Shown one piece after another: positions 38,123 through 47,641 of a stretch of DNA of 64,000 nt. Made by a program: the position numbers and the translations under genes. The DNA is from Mycobacterium ostraviense (GTDB lineage Bacteria > Actinomycetota > Actinomycetes > Mycobacteriales > Mycobacteriaceae): NCBI RefSeq assembly GCF_002705925.1, contig NZ_NKRE01000001.1:748838-812837 (forward strand). Direction: 5' to 3'. The notes beneath the pieces were generated by a model. The model ran no database searches and was not told the DNA's origin. It saw nothing but the letters and a program-made list of their open reading frames with translations. Each line of letters opens with the position of its first letter. Position 1 is the first letter of the stretch.

Positions 38123-40116
38123 TCGAAGATGCCTCGCCGCGCATCGCCGGGAGCCACATGAGGCTGTAGCGTCTTCACCCGCTCCGACGAAGTCAGTTGC
38201 CAGGGAACCGATGTCACCATCACCCCCGGCATGAACAGCAACCTGCCCTTGAGCCGCAGCGCACTCTGGTTGTGCAACAGCTGCTCCCACCAGCGGCCCA
38301 CCACGTACTCCGGGATGAACACCGTCACCACGGTCCGCGGGGATTCCTTGCTGACCCGTTTGACGTAATCCAGAACCGGACGGGTCACCTCACGGTAGGG
38401 CGAAGCGATGACCTTCAGCGGCACGCTGATATCGCTTTCCTCCCACTTGTGCACCAGGTCACGGGTTTCGGCGTCATCGACGCTGACCGTGACGGCCTCG
38501 AGCACGTCGGGACGGGTCGCCCGCGCGTAGGCCAGCGCACGCAGTGTCGGCAGATGCAACTTCGACACCAGTACCACGGCATGATTGCGGCTGGGCAACA
38601 CGATTTCGTTGTCCTGCGCTGCGGCCTGTTCCGCCAGTTCCCGGTTGACCGCGTCATAGTGGCGGCGGATCAGCTTCATGAGCATGAACAGGGCGCCCAT
38701 GGCGACAATCGCAATCCAGGCGCCCACAAGGAATTTCGTGACCAGGACGATCAGCAGGACCGTGCCGGTAGACACTAATCCGACCGAGTTGACCACCCGC
38801 GAGCGGATCATCTTGCGGCGGCCCACGGGATCGGTCTCGGTGCGAAGCAACCGAGTCCAATGCCGGACCATCCCGATCTGGCTCAGCGTGAACGAAATGA
38901 ACACCCCGACGATGTAGAGCTGGATCAACGCGGTGAGTTCGGCGCGGAAGGCCATCACCGCCGCGATGGCAGCAGCCGCGAGGAACAAGATCCCGTTGGA
39001 GAACGCCAGCCGGTCACCGCGGGTGTGCAGCTGGCGTGGCAGGTAGCTGTGCTGCGCCAGCACCGAGCCGAGCACCGGGAAGCCGTTGAACGCGGTGTTG
39101 GCCGCCAGCACCAAGATCAGCGCGGTGACCGCGGCGATCAACAAGAACCCCACGTGGAAGCCGCCGAACACGGTCTGCGCCAATTGAGCGACCAACGTTT
39201 TTTGCTGATAGCCCGGCGGGGCGCCGGTCAGCTGCGTCTCCGGATCGTCGACGACCTGGACCCCGGTTTCGACGGCGAGCAGGACCATGGCCATCAGCAA
39301 GGTCACCGCGATGGTGCCCAGCATGAGCAGGGTCGTGGCGGCGTTGCGGGACTTGGGCTTCTGAAAAGCCGGGACCCCGTTGCTGATCGCCTCCACACCC
39401 GTCAGTGCCGCGCAGCCCGACGAGAACGAGCGGGCCACCAGGAATGCCAGTGCGGCACCGACGACCTTGCCGTGCTCGGCGTGCATCACGAATCCGGCGG
39501 ACTCGGCGCGCAGCGGGTTGCCCAGCACGTAGATGCGGAACAGCCCCCAACAGAGCATCGCGCCGACTCCGATGATGAACGCATAGGTCGGAACGGCGAA
39601 TGCCAGCCCGGATTCGCGGACCCCCCGCAGGTTCATCGCCGTCACCAGCACGATGGCGCTCACCGCGAAGAACACCTTGTGCTCATATACGAAGGGGATC
39701 GCCGAACCGATGTTCGACATCGCCGATGCGATCGAAACCGCAACCGTGAGAACATAATCGACCATCAGGGCGCTGGCGACCACGAGACCGGCGGTGGGGC
39801 CCAGGTTGGTGCTGACGACTTCGTAGTCGCCGCCCCCGGACGGATAGGCGTGCACGTTCTGCCGGTAGCTCGACACCACCACGAGTAGCACCGCGGCCAC
39901 CGCCAGCGCGATCCACGGCGCCATGGAATACGCGGCGAGACCGGCCACCGACAGCATCAGAAAGATCTCTTCGGGGGCGTAGGCCACCGACGACATCGCA
40001 TCCGAGGCGAATACCGGCAACGCGATCCGCTTCGGCAGTAGCGTGTGGCTCAGCCGGTCGCTGCGAAACGGCCTGCCGATCAGCAGCCGGCGCGCGGCGG
40101 TGGAAAGTTTGGACAC
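38119..40116 (-). CDS. APC-superfamily amino-acid/cation permease with cytoplasmic domain (Rv2690c-like)
   Basis: About 665 residues. Twelve hydrophobic segments in the first 480 residues start with LPVFASDAMSSVAYAPEEIF, typical of KUP/APC transporters related to the YdaO potassium importer. The C-terminal soluble domain (HAVVLVSKLHLPTLRALAYA, then AVTVSVDDAETRDL) has a universal-stress-like fold. Divergent from ceoB/ceoC, the TrkA-type potassium regulators, so a K+ role is likely (inference). Starts considered: GTG 40116 or TTG 40125. Confidence 0.82.
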   Translation of the reverse strand: MSKLSTAARRLLIGRPFRSDRLSHTLLPKRIALPVFASDAMSSVAYAPEEIFLMLSVAGLAAYSMAPWIALAVAAVLLVVVSSYRQNVHAYPSGGGDYEVVSTNLGPTAGLVVASALMVDYVLTVAVSIASAMSNIGSAIPFVYEHKVFFAVSAIVLVTAMNLRGVRESGLAFAVPTYAFIIGVGAMLCWGLFRIYVLGNPLRAESAGFVMHAEHGKVVGAALAFLVARSFSSGCAALTGVEAISNGVPAFQKPKSRNAATTLLMLGTIAVTLLMAMVLLAVETGVQVVDDPETQLTGAPPGYQQKTLVAQLAQTVFGGFHVGFLLIAAVTALILVLAANTAFNGFPVLGSVLAQHSYLPRQLHTRGDRLAFSNGILFLAAAAIAAVMAFRAELTALIQLYIVGVFISFTLSQIGMVRHWTRLLRTETDPVGRRKMIRSRVVNSVGLVSTGTVLLIVLVTKFLVGAWIAIVAMGALFMLMKLIRRHYDAVNRELAEQAAAQDNEIVLPSRNHAVVLVSKLHLPTLRALAYARATRPDVLEAVTVSVDDAETRDLVHKWEESDISVPLKVIASPYREVTRPVLDYVKRVSKESPRTVVTVFIPEYVVGRWWEQLLHNQSALRLKGRLLFMPGVMVTSVPWQLTSSERVKTLQPHVAPGDARRGIFD

Positions 40117-40210
40117 GAGAGCCAAGGGTAAGCCCCGACGGCTTTGACGGTAGCGTTCCCTGGGCGAGAATTTTCCGCACCGGAATCAGCTACAGCCGAG
40201 AGGACGTCAC

Positions 40211-40894
40211 GTGCGAGTGGTAGTGATGGGGTGCGGCCGGGTCGGCTCGTCGGTGGCCGACGCGCTGTCCCGCATCGGCCACGACGTCGCGGTCATCGAC
40301 CGCGACAGCACCGCCTTCAACCGGCTCAGCCCCGAGTTTGCCGGCGAGCGGGTGCTTGGCCAAGGATTCGACCGAGATGTGCTGCTGCGTGCAGGCATCG
40401 AAGGCGCCGACGCATTCGCTGCGGTGTCCTCCGGAGACAACTCCAACATCATCTCGGCACGGTTGGCCCGGGAAACCTTCGGTGTGCCGCGGGTGGTCGC
40501 GCGCATCTACGACGCCAAGCGCGCCGAGGTCTACGAACGCCTGGGTATCCCCACGATCGCCACGGTGCCCTGGACCACCGACCGGCTGCTCAACGCGCTG
40601 CTCCGCGAAACTGAGACCGCCAAGTGGCGCGATCCCACCGGTACCGTCGCCGTCGCCGAGGTCATCTTGCACGAGGAATGGATCGGGCACCGGGTCACCG
40701 ACTTGGAGCAGGCCACCGGCGCCCGGGCGGCGTTCCTGATCCGATTCGGAACCGGGGTGCTGCCCGAGCCGAAGACGATACTGCAGGCCGGCGACCAGGT
40801 CTACGTCGCCGCCATCTCCGGCCGGGCGGCCGAGGCGGTAGCCATTGCGGCCCTGCCGCCCAGTGAGGACCTCGAGTCAGGGCCGCGCAAATGA
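40211..40894 (+). CDS. ceoB: TrkA-type potassium uptake regulator CeoB
   Basis: 227 residues. Rossmann RCK_N domain with MGCGRVGSSVADALSRIG (GxGxxG) and a second half RCK_C (VAVAEVILHEEWIGHRVTDL). These proteins bind NAD(H) and nucleotides and gate a potassium channel or permease. GTG start. It is 64 bases from ceoC and divergent from the APC permease. Confidence 0.88.
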   Translation: MRVVVMGCGRVGSSVADALSRIGHDVAVIDRDSTAFNRLSPEFAGERVLGQGFDRDVLLRAGIEGADAFAAVSSGDNSNIISARLARETFGVPRVVARIYDAKRAEVYERLGIPTIATVPWTTDRLLNALLRETETAKWRDPTGTVAVAEVILHEEWIGHRVTDLEQATGARAAFLIRFGTGVLPEPKTILQAGDQVYVAAISGRAAEAVAIAALPPSEDLESGPRK

Positions 40895-40958
40895 ACCGCG
40901 CCGTCGACGAAGACACCGGCTCGGCCGGGGTTCGAGCCGGGGTTAAGGGGTGGCGCAG

Positions 40959-41651
40959 ATGAAGGTAGTCGTCGCCGGGGCCGGCGCCGTCGGCCGCTCA
41001 GTCACCCGTGAGCTCATCGGTAATGGGCACGACGTGACCCTGATCGAGCGCAACCGCGACCACCTCGACCCCGACGCCATCCCGACCGCGCATTGGCAAT
41101 TGGGCGATGCTTGCGAGCTGAGCCTGCTGGAGTCGGTGCACCTCGAGGATTTCGATGTCGTGGTCGCCGCTACCGGCGACGACAAGGTCAACGTGGTACT
41201 CAGCCTGCTGGCCAAGACCGAATTCGCGGTGCCGCGGGTGGTGGCCCGGGTCAACGATCCCCGCAACGAGTGGCTGTTCACCGACGCCTGGGGCGTTGAC
41301 GTGGCGGTGTCCACTCCGCGAATGCTGGCCTCGCTGATCGAGGAGGCCGTCGCCGTCGGCGACCTGGTACGGCTGATGGAATTCCGCAAGGGCCAGGCAA
41401 ACCTGGTGGAGATCACGCTGCCCGACGACACACCCTGGGGCGGCAAGCCCGTACGCAAGCTGCAATTACCGCGGGATGCGGTACTGGTCACGATCCTGCG
41501 CGGACCGCGAGTCATCGTGCCGCAAGCCGATGAGCCGCTGGAAGGCGGCGACGAATTGCTGTTCGTCGCGGTCACCGAGGCAGAGGAGGAGCTGAGCCGG
41601 CTGCTGCTGCCGCCAACCTCACCGGCGGGTGAGCCCGGTCCTCGAGCCTGA
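40959..41651 (+). CDS. ceoC: TrkA-type potassium uptake regulator CeoC/TrkA
   Basis: 230 residues, again RCK_N (VVVAGAGAVGRSVTRELIG) plus RCK_C (QANLVEITLPDDTPWGGKPV). Partner of CeoB; together they probably form the hetero-octameric gating ring of the neighbouring transporter. The ATG at 40959 opens on the Rossmann strand; a GTG at 40950 is also possible. Known as Rv2692. Confidence 0.88.
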   Translation: MKVVVAGAGAVGRSVTRELIGNGHDVTLIERNRDHLDPDAIPTAHWQLGDACELSLLESVHLEDFDVVVAATGDDKVNVVLSLLAKTEFAVPRVVARVNDPRNEWLFTDAWGVDVAVSTPRMLASLIEEAVAVGDLVRLMEFRKGQANLVEITLPDDTPWGGKPVRKLQLPRDAVLVTILRGPRVIVPQADEPLEGGDELLFVAVTEAEEELSRLLLPPTSPAGEPGPRA

Positions 41652-41730
41652 GCGGTAGCACTCCCGGCGTGCCCGTCCATTGAGAGCCGTCACCATACGG
41701 TCAACGCCCTGGGCGCACACCCGCAAGTCG

Positions 41731-42402
41731 CTAGAGCTCGCGACCGGCGTCGGTATCGATTTCCGGCATCCCCGCCACCGCAGGCCCTTCGAGGAGCGGC
41801 ATCGCCCGCTGAGCGGCCTTTATCGCGGCGTACGTCGCCAGCGCCGCCATCGCGGTGAGCGGCCAGCCCATCCCGATGCGCGCGACGCCCAGCCAGCCGG
41901 TCTTGTCGGCATCGTAGAGAAGCCGCTGGACGATGAAGCGAGCGGCGAACACCAGCGTCCAACCCAGCGTGGCGATGTCGAACGCGTAGCGGGCGCGGGG
42001 TACGTCGCGCCAGCCGCGGTCCCGCCCGGTGGCCCAGCTCCAGAGGACACCGACTGCGGGCCGGCGAATCACCACCGACAGGGCGAAAATCACCGCCCAT
42101 AGCAACGACATCCAAATGCCCAACAAGAAATAGCCCTTGGACTGACCCACCAGGTAGGCGATCAGGGCACACACGGCGACCCCGAAGAACCCGGAAACGG
42201 CGGGCTGGGCGGATTCCCGCCGAATCAGCCGCAATAGCAATACCAATGCGGCCACGCCCACGGCAGACGCAATTGCGGGCAGCAATCCGGCCACACTGGA
42301 CACCACGACGAAGACGACCACCGGCAACGACGAATAGACCAGACCACTGACGCCACCGGCCTGCGCCAGCAGGCGCTCTGCGCTGATGCGGTGAGTACTC
42401 AT
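41731..42402 (-). CDS. DUF3159 membrane protein (Rv2693c-like)
   Basis: 223 residues with five or six TM helices (SSLPVVVFVVVSSVAGLLPA, GFFGVAVCALIAYLVG, LGIWMSLLWAVIFALSVVI) and a hydrophilic end. Belongs to the actinobacterial DUF3159 family of unknown function; it resembles intracellular septation-type proteins in topology. The ATG at 42402 (MSTHRISAERLL) is the likely start. It follows the OB-fold gene at 42470, in the same direction. Confidence 0.82.
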   Translation of the reverse strand: MSTHRISAERLLAQAGGVSGLVYSSLPVVVFVVVSSVAGLLPAIASAVGVAALVLLLRLIRRESAQPAVSGFFGVAVCALIAYLVGQSKGYFLLGIWMSLLWAVIFALSVVIRRPAVGVLWSWATGRDRGWRDVPRARYAFDIATLGWTLVFAARFIVQRLLYDADKTGWLGVARIGMGWPLTAMAALATYAAIKAAQRAMPLLEGPAVAGMPEIDTDAGREL

Positions 42403-42469
42403 GTCGAGGCCGCTGCAGCTAGCCGGCTCGAGACGGTGTACCCCAGACAAACCCGGATACCGGAAATGG

Positions 42470-42838
42470 TCACCGCTGAATTTCGTAGTGCGGGTTGTAG
42501 ATGGCCTTGCTCCCGTTTTCGAGCTTGCCCAGCCGCCCGCGTACCCGCAGCGTGCGCCCGGAGTCGATGCCGGGGATCCGCCGCTGGCCCAACCACACCA
42601 GCGTCACGGTGTCGCTACCGTCGAACAACTCGGCGCGAACACCACCGGCGCAACCCTTGCCGTTGGTTTCCACACTGCGCAGCGTGCCGACCATAGTGAC
42701 CTCCTGACCACGCTGGCAGTCGATGACGCGCTGCGCGCCGGTAGTGAGGACTTCATCCGACAATTCTTCGACGTCGCGCTGCTGGGGATCTTCCGTCAAC
42801 CGACGGGTCAGCCGGCGCAGATAACCTTGGGCGCCCAT
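42470..42838 (-). CDS. OB-fold nucleic-acid-binding domain protein (Rv2694c-like)
   Basis: 122 residues. The five-stranded OB barrel is visible as EVTMVGTLRSVETNGKGCAG, AELFDGSDTVTLVWLGQRRI, then RTLRVRGRLGKLENGSKAIY. The N-terminus is a charged helix (YLRRLTRRLTEDPQQRDVEE). A RecG/aspRS-like anticodon-binding OB fold; the binding partner is unknown. Probably first gene of a two-gene operon with the DUF3159 protein. Confidence 0.8.
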   Translation of the reverse strand: MGAQGYLRRLTRRLTEDPQQRDVEELSDEVLTTGAQRVIDCQRGQEVTMVGTLRSVETNGKGCAGGVRAELFDGSDTVTLVWLGQRRIPGIDSGRTLRVRGRLGKLENGSKAIYNPHYEIQR

Positions 42839-43005
42839 GGCCTCTCCTGACACTCCAACGTCGTAACGGAAGCTCTTCGTGCGATCAGCATTCCATCTAT
42901 GCCAACGGTCACCGTAGACCTGTTGGTTCCCGTCCGCCACACGTATCGATGCACCGGGCTCGGAGTACCCGCAATGGCGGAGCACTATCAAGGCACTATC
43001 AAGGA

Positions 43006-43704
43006 ATGCCAGTCGATTTTCGCGGAGTCACGGCCGTGGTGTTGCCCGGAACCGGTTCCGACGACGACTACGTCTACCGGGCGTTTTCCGGCCCCCTGCA
43101 CGGGCTCGGCGCGGCGCTGCTGACACCTGCGCCACGACCAGAGCACTTGATCTCCGGGTACCTGGCCGCACTGGACGACGCCGCGCGCACCGGTCCGGTC
43201 GCGGTCGGCGGCATCTCGATCGGAGCCGCCGTTGCCGTAGCGTGGGCGCTGGCCCATCCCGACCGGACCGTGGCCGTCCTGGCCGCATTACCTGCGTGGA
43301 CGGGCCCGCCCGAATCAGCCCCGGCCGCCCACGCGGCGCGATACACGGCCTCACAGCTGCGCCGTGACGGCCTGGCGACGACGACGACGCAGATGCGGGC
43401 ATCCAGCCCCGCATGGTTGGCCGACGAGCTGGCCCGGTCCTGGCGGGTTCAATGGCCGCAATTGCCCGACGCCATGGAGGAAGCCGCAGCCTATATCGCG
43501 CCTGGCCGCAGCGACCTGGAGCGGCTTTCTGCGCCGTTAGGGGTCGCTGCCGCCGTCGATGACCCGATTCACCCGCTGCAGGTGGGCATTGACTGGGTGA
43601 CCGCCGCGCCGCATGCCGCACTACGGACGGTGACTCTGGATGAGATCGGCGCGGATCCCGCCGCACTGGGAGCCGCCTGCCTGGCAGCGCTGGCCGAGAC
43701 CTAG
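43006..43704 (+). CDS. alpha/beta-hydrolase fold protein (Rv2695-like)
   Basis: 232 residues. VVLPGTGSDDDYVYRAF (oxyanion loop), nucleophile elbow GGISIGAAVAVAWALAHPDR (Ser in G-I-S-I-G), and a C-terminal DDPIHPLQVGIDW with an Asp. The final His of the triad may be in TAAPHAALRTV. Substrate unknown. The ATG at 43006 (MPVDFRGV) fits the family; longer starts are possible. Convergent with the DUF3710 gene, 24 bases apart. Confidence 0.75.
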   Translation: MPVDFRGVTAVVLPGTGSDDDYVYRAFSGPLHGLGAALLTPAPRPEHLISGYLAALDDAARTGPVAVGGISIGAAVAVAWALAHPDRTVAVLAALPAWTGPPESAPAAHAARYTASQLRRDGLATTTTQMRASSPAWLADELARSWRVQWPQLPDAMEEAAAYIAPGRSDLERLSAPLGVAAAVDDPIHPLQVGIDWVTAAPHAALRTVTLDEIGADPAALGAACLAALAET

Positions 43705-43728
43705 AACGCCTCGTAGAACCGCCAAACC

Positions 43729-44478
43729 CTAGCCGCTGGTGCTGCTGCGCAACTGCTGCATCGCCGACCCGCCGGCACCGCGTCGCGCCGCCGGATTGGA
43801 TTGCTCCTGCTCCTGCGCCTGTGCCTGGGCGGCCGCGGCCTCGCGCAGCTGCTCCACCATCGGCTCGGGCAACCGCACCGGCAACGGGGTACGTACCGGC
43901 AGGGGGGTGTCTCCGCGGCGGACAACGGTGTCCGCCAACGCCTCGCGAGCCTCATCGGTCAACGCATCGATCGTCTCGTGCGGGCCGTTGACCACACACC
44001 GGATCATCCAGCGGTAGCCGTCGACACCGATGAAACGCACCACGCCGGAGGCCGTACCGATCACCTCCCGACCCCACGGGCCGTCTTTGATGGAAACCTG
44101 AGCGGAGTCCTTGCGCAGCGAGTCGGCGAGCTCGCCGGCCACCTCACGCCATAGGCCGGCGGACTTCGGCGCCGCGTAGGCCGCGATGGTGAAGCGGCCG
44201 TTGGGCGTGACGATCCAGACCGCGCTCGGGACGCCGTTCTCGGTCAGTTCGACCTGCACCTGGCCTGCCGTCGGCATCGGGATCAACACCGAACCCAGGT
44301 CGAGTCTGGCCAACTCCGCGACCGAGGGGTCGTCGAAGTCTTCGATGTCGAACGGGCCCACCAACTCGTCGCCGTCGTCGGCCAGTTCGGATGCCTTCGG
44401 CGCAGCGGCCACCGGTGCTTCCGGCTCGGCCGAACTCGATCCGCTGTCCCGGTTGCGTGTGCGTCTACCGAATGCCAT
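43729..44478 (-). CDS. DUF3710 family protein (Rv2696c-like)
   Basis: 249 residues. DUF3710 core: VGPFDIEDFDDPSVAELARL, VWIVTPNGRFTIAAYAAPKS, GVDGYRWMIRCVVNGP. Polar low-complexity ends (EAPVAAAPKA and AAAQAQAQEQEQSN). Function unknown, strictly linked to dut in actinobacteria. The ATG shares one base with the dut stop (TGATG), so it is co-translated. Confidence 0.85.
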   Translation of the reverse strand: MAFGRRTRNRDSGSSSAEPEAPVAAAPKASELADDGDELVGPFDIEDFDDPSVAELARLDLGSVLIPMPTAGQVQVELTENGVPSAVWIVTPNGRFTIAAYAAPKSAGLWREVAGELADSLRKDSAQVSIKDGPWGREVIGTASGVVRFIGVDGYRWMIRCVVNGPHETIDALTDEAREALADTVVRRGDTPLPVRTPLPVRLPEPMVEQLREAAAAQAQAQEQEQSNPAARRGAGGSAMQQLRSSTSG

Positions 44479-44942
44479 CACAAACTCGCATGTCCGCCGG
44501 AGGAGCCGTGGCCACCATCGCCACGGGAAGTCTCGGCCAGCCCGGCCTCGTCGAACGACGCGACCTCGACCAGCTCGACTAACTCGACCCGCTGCACCAG
44601 CAGCTGGGCAATACGGTCACCTCGATGCACCACGATCGGCGTGGCGGGGTCGAGGTTGATCAGCGCGACCTTGATCTCGCCACGGTAGCCCGCGTCGATG
44701 GTGCCGGGGCTGTTGACGATCGAAAGCCCCACCCGGGAGGCCAAGCCCGAGCGCGGATGGACGAGACCCACCATCCCGAACGGGATGGCGACCGCAACGC
44801 CCGTCGGCACCAGGGCACGCTGACCAGGGGCCAGCTGCACGTCTTGCGCACTATAGAGATCTACCCCCGCGTCGCCGTGATGAGCGCGGCTGGGCAGCGG
44901 CAGCCCGGGGTCGAGACGGACAACGGCCAGACTGGTCGACAC
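44478..44942 (-). CDS. dut: deoxyuridine triphosphatase Dut
   Basis: 154 residues, as in H37Rv. Five motifs are visible: [56 protein letters not shown] and the C-terminal P-loop-like [12 protein letters not shown]. It hydrolyses dUTP to dUMP. GTG start; 25 bases separate it from the divergent DUF3093 gene. Confidence 0.95.
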   Translation of the reverse strand: MSTSLAVVRLDPGLPLPSRAHHGDAGVDLYSAQDVQLAPGQRALVPTGVAVAIPFGMVGLVHPRSGLASRVGLSIVNSPGTIDAGYRGEIKVALINLDPATPIVVHRGDRIAQLLVQRVELVELVEVASFDEAGLAETSRGDGGHGSSGGHASL

Positions 44943-44967
44943 GGGGCCACAGACTACTCTTGACCGA

Positions 44968-45444
44968 ATGTCGGGTACGCGCGTCGCGCCGCACAGTGTG
45001 CGATACCGCGAACGACTATGGGTGCCGTGGTGGTGGTGGCCGCTGGGGTTTGCGGCGGCGGCGCTCATCGCTTTCGAAGTCAACATGGGTATCGCCGCCC
45101 TGCCCGACTGGTCGCCGTTCGCGACGTTGTTCGCCGTCGCGGCCGGCACGCTGCTATGGCTGGGCCGGGTGGAGATCCGAGTCACAGCCGACCAGACCGG
45201 CGTCGAGCTGTGGGCCGGCGCGGCGCACCTGCCGGTCACCGCGGTCTCCCGATCGGCCGAAGTGGCCCGCACCGCCAAGTCAGCGGCACTGGGCCGACAG
45301 CTCGACCCGGCAGCGTTCGTCCTGCATCGCGCATGGGTCGGCCCGTTGGTTCTGCTGGTGCTCGACGACCCCGAGGACCCCACCCCGTACTGGCTGGTGA
45401 GCTGCCGTCACCCCGAGCGGGTGCTGTCGGCATTACGCGGCTGA
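44968..45444 (+). CDS. DUF3093 membrane protein (Rv2698-like)
   Basis: 158 residues with two TM helices near the N-terminus ([20 protein letters not shown] and [15 protein letters not shown]), then a beta-rich cytoplasmic domain ([20 protein letters not shown], then [20 protein letters not shown]). Unknown function; conserved beside dut in actinobacteria. Divergent from dut and convergent with the DUF4193 gene 4 bases away. Confidence 0.82.
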   Translation: MSGTRVAPHSVRYRERLWVPWWWWPLGFAAAALIAFEVNMGIAALPDWSPFATLFAVAAGTLLWLGRVEIRVTADQTGVELWAGAAHLPVTAVSRSAEVARTAKSAALGRQLDPAAFVLHRAWVGPLVLLVLDDPEDPTPYWLVSCRHPERVLSALRG

Positions 45445-45448
45445 CCGA

Positions 45449-45751
45449 TCACGCCGCGCAGTCGGTACAGATCATCACGCCGTTCTTCTCGCTGGCCAGT
45501 CGACTGCGGTGTTGCACCAGGAAGCAGCTCGAGCAGGTGAACTCGTCTGCCTGCTTCGGGATGACACGCACCGACAGCTCTTCACCGGACAAGTCGGCGC
45601 CAGGCAGCTCGAATGACTCGGCGGACTCGGACTCATCCACGTCGACCACGGCCGACGCCGCCTCGTTCCGTCGAGCTTTCAGCTCCTCCAGCGAATCCTC
45701 CGACACATCGTCGGCCTCGGTGCGCCGTGGAGCGTCATAGTCGGTAGGCAT
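45449..45751 (-). CDS. DUF4193 zinc-ribbon protein (Rv2699c-like)
   Basis: 100 residues. Acidic N-terminal half with a helix (DSLEELKARRNEAASA) and a C-terminal CxxC...CxxC zinc ribbon (FTCSSCFLVQHRSRLA and ICTDCAA). Family function is not established; essential-gene screens in M. tuberculosis have flagged it as I recall. The ATG at 45751 gives the usual length. Confidence 0.85.
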   Translation of the reverse strand: MPTDYDAPRRTEADDVSEDSLEELKARRNEAASAVVDVDESESAESFELPGADLSGEELSVRVIPKQADEFTCSSCFLVQHRSRLASEKNGVMICTDCAA

Positions 45752-45937
45752 TATTCCGTCCCCTCGCATGCCCTCTCATAAGTTCAAGCATCGCTTTGTA
45801 CCAGCGTCGAACGCATCCACCAAACGATTCGTGCCCAGAACTCGGCTCAATCAACTGTGATTTACGTCACACCACCTTAGGCGCCCTCGCGATCGGCCCT
45901 CAACGCGGCAATCCAGGCGCCGGACTACAGTGCACGT

Positions 45938-46591
45938 GTGGTCGCACAAATCACCGAGGGCACCGCCTTTGACAAGCACGGTCGGCCATTTCGGCGGCGC
46001 AATCCCCGCCCCGCAATCGTGGCCGTGATCCTGCTGGCGATCGCGACGGCAGTGGCGTGGACGCTGGCCCTGACCCGCCCGACGAATGTCCGCGAGGCTG
46101 CGACGTGCAACCCCCCGCCACAGCCGACCGGGTCGACGGCGCCGCCCAGGCTCGGTGAGCCGGTGTCGCGAACCGAAATGACCGACGTCGCCCCCGCCAA
46201 ACTCAGCGAGACCAAAGTGCGCGTCCTCAACGCCAGCGGACGGGGCGGTCAAGCCGGCGACATCGCTGGGGCCATGCAGGATCTCGGTTTCGCCCAGCCG
46301 ACGGCCGCCAACGACCCGGTCTATGCCGGTACCCGGCTGACCTGCCAGGGCCAGATCCGGTTCGGCACCGCAGGTCAAGCCGCGGCCGCCGCGGTATGGC
46401 TGGTGGCGCCGTGTACCGAGCTGTTCCACGACAGCCGTGCCGACGACTCGGTCGACCTCGTCCTCGGCACCGACTTCACCACGCTGGCCCACAACGACGA
46501 CATCGACGCCGTACTCGCGAGCCTGCGGCCCGGTGCCACCGAGCCGACCGATCCCACGCTCGTGGCCAAGATCCACGCAAGCAGTTGCTGA
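45938..46591 (+). CDS. cei: envelope integrity protein Cei
   Basis: 217 residues. One TM helix (AIVAVILLAIATAVAWTLAL, residues 26-45) after a short basic cytoplasmic tail, then a periplasmic LytR_C-like domain (ETKVRVLNASGRGGQAGDIA, then LGFAQPTAAND). Four cysteines (TCNP, LTCQG, APCTE, final SSC) probably make disulfides. In H37Rv Rv2700 is needed for normal envelope and virulence. GTG start. Confidence 0.85.
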   Translation: MVAQITEGTAFDKHGRPFRRRNPRPAIVAVILLAIATAVAWTLALTRPTNVREAATCNPPPQPTGSTAPPRLGEPVSRTEMTDVAPAKLSETKVRVLNASGRGGQAGDIAGAMQDLGFAQPTAANDPVYAGTRLTCQGQIRFGTAGQAAAAAVWLVAPCTELFHDSRADDSVDLVLGTDFTTLAHNDDIDAVLASLRPGATEPTDPTLVAKIHASSC

Positions 46592-46596
46592 GCAGC

Positions 46597-47466
46597 TCAG
46601 TCCGGGATCGGCTCGAGAGCATCGAATCGCGTCAGCACCGCCAACAGCTCGTCGGCAATGCCGGGCGCGGCGGCCAGCACCAAGCCCCCTTCCGGGGCAT
46701 CCGCGGCGGGCAATAGCACCCTGGCTCCCGCCTCGGCAGCTATCAGGGCACCCGCCGCGCGGTCCCACACCTGCAGCCCGTGCTCGTAGTAAGCATCCAG
46801 CTGGCCGGCGGCGACCATGCACAAGTCCAACGCCGCAGAACCGATCCGGCGCACGTCTCGAACCACCGGCAGCATCCGGGCCAGCAGCGCTGCCTGGGTA
46901 GCGCGGCGCCGCGTTGAGTACCCGAAGCCGGTGCCCAACAGGGCCATCGACAAATTGTCGACATCGGTGCAGCGCAACTGACGAATCCCGTGCCGGTCGG
47001 TGACATGGGCGCCTAGCCCTGCCGCAGCCGAATACACCCTGCCGCCGACGACATCAGCGACCGCGCCGGCCACCGACACGCCGCCGACTTGGGCTCCGAC
47101 CGACACCGCGTAGGCCGGAATGCTGTAGACGAAGTTCACGGTGCCGTCGATGGGGTCCAGCACCCAAGTCACGGCGTCGGCCGCCGCGGCCGTCGAGTCT
47201 GCCGGACCCCCGCCCTCCTCCCCCAAAATCGGGTCACCGGGCCGAAGCTGAGCCAGCCGCTCGCGCAGCAGCCGCTCGGTATCGGTGTCGACGACGGTCA
47301 CCGGGTCGGTCGGGGTGGTCTTGGTCCGCACCGCGGCGCCGCTGTCAGTGGCCGGATGCAGACCGAATATCTCGGCGCGCCGACCACGCACGAACTCGGC
47401 CGCCTCCGCGGCGAGAGTCTCGGCCACCGAACGCAGCCGCGCGGGCTCGTTGTCGGATCGTGTCAC
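46597..47466 (-). CDS. suhB: inositol-1-monophosphatase SuhB
   Basis: 289 residues. Metal/phosphatase motifs: GEEGGG (Glu), WVLDPIDGTVNFVYSIP (DxxDGT) and YEHGLQVWDRAAGALIAAEA (WDxxA). It releases inositol from inositol 1-phosphate, feeding phosphatidylinositol, mannoside lipids and mycothiol. GTG start at 47466. Convergent with cei (5 bases between). Confidence 0.92.
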   Translation of the reverse strand: MTRSDNEPARLRSVAETLAAEAAEFVRGRRAEIFGLHPATDSGAAVRTKTTPTDPVTVVDTDTERLLRERLAQLRPGDPILGEEGGGPADSTAAAADAVTWVLDPIDGTVNFVYSIPAYAVSVGAQVGGVSVAGAVADVVGGRVYSAAAGLGAHVTDRHGIRQLRCTDVDNLSMALLGTGFGYSTRRRATQAALLARMLPVVRDVRRIGSAALDLCMVAAGQLDAYYEHGLQVWDRAAGALIAAEAGARVLLPAADAPEGGLVLAAAPGIADELLAVLTRFDALEPIPD

Positions 47467-47641
47467 CGCTCTATCGCATCACAGTCGCCCGGACCCGCCC
47501 GCGTCGCCGGGCCTAGCCACATTCGCCCGGCTCCTCAACAGGCAAAGCCCGCACCGTCGCCGGGGCCGAGCCAGAATGCCCGGTCTCGACAAGCACGCGG
47601 GCTAAGGTATTCGGACACCCATGTCTCGCCGAGGAGAACCG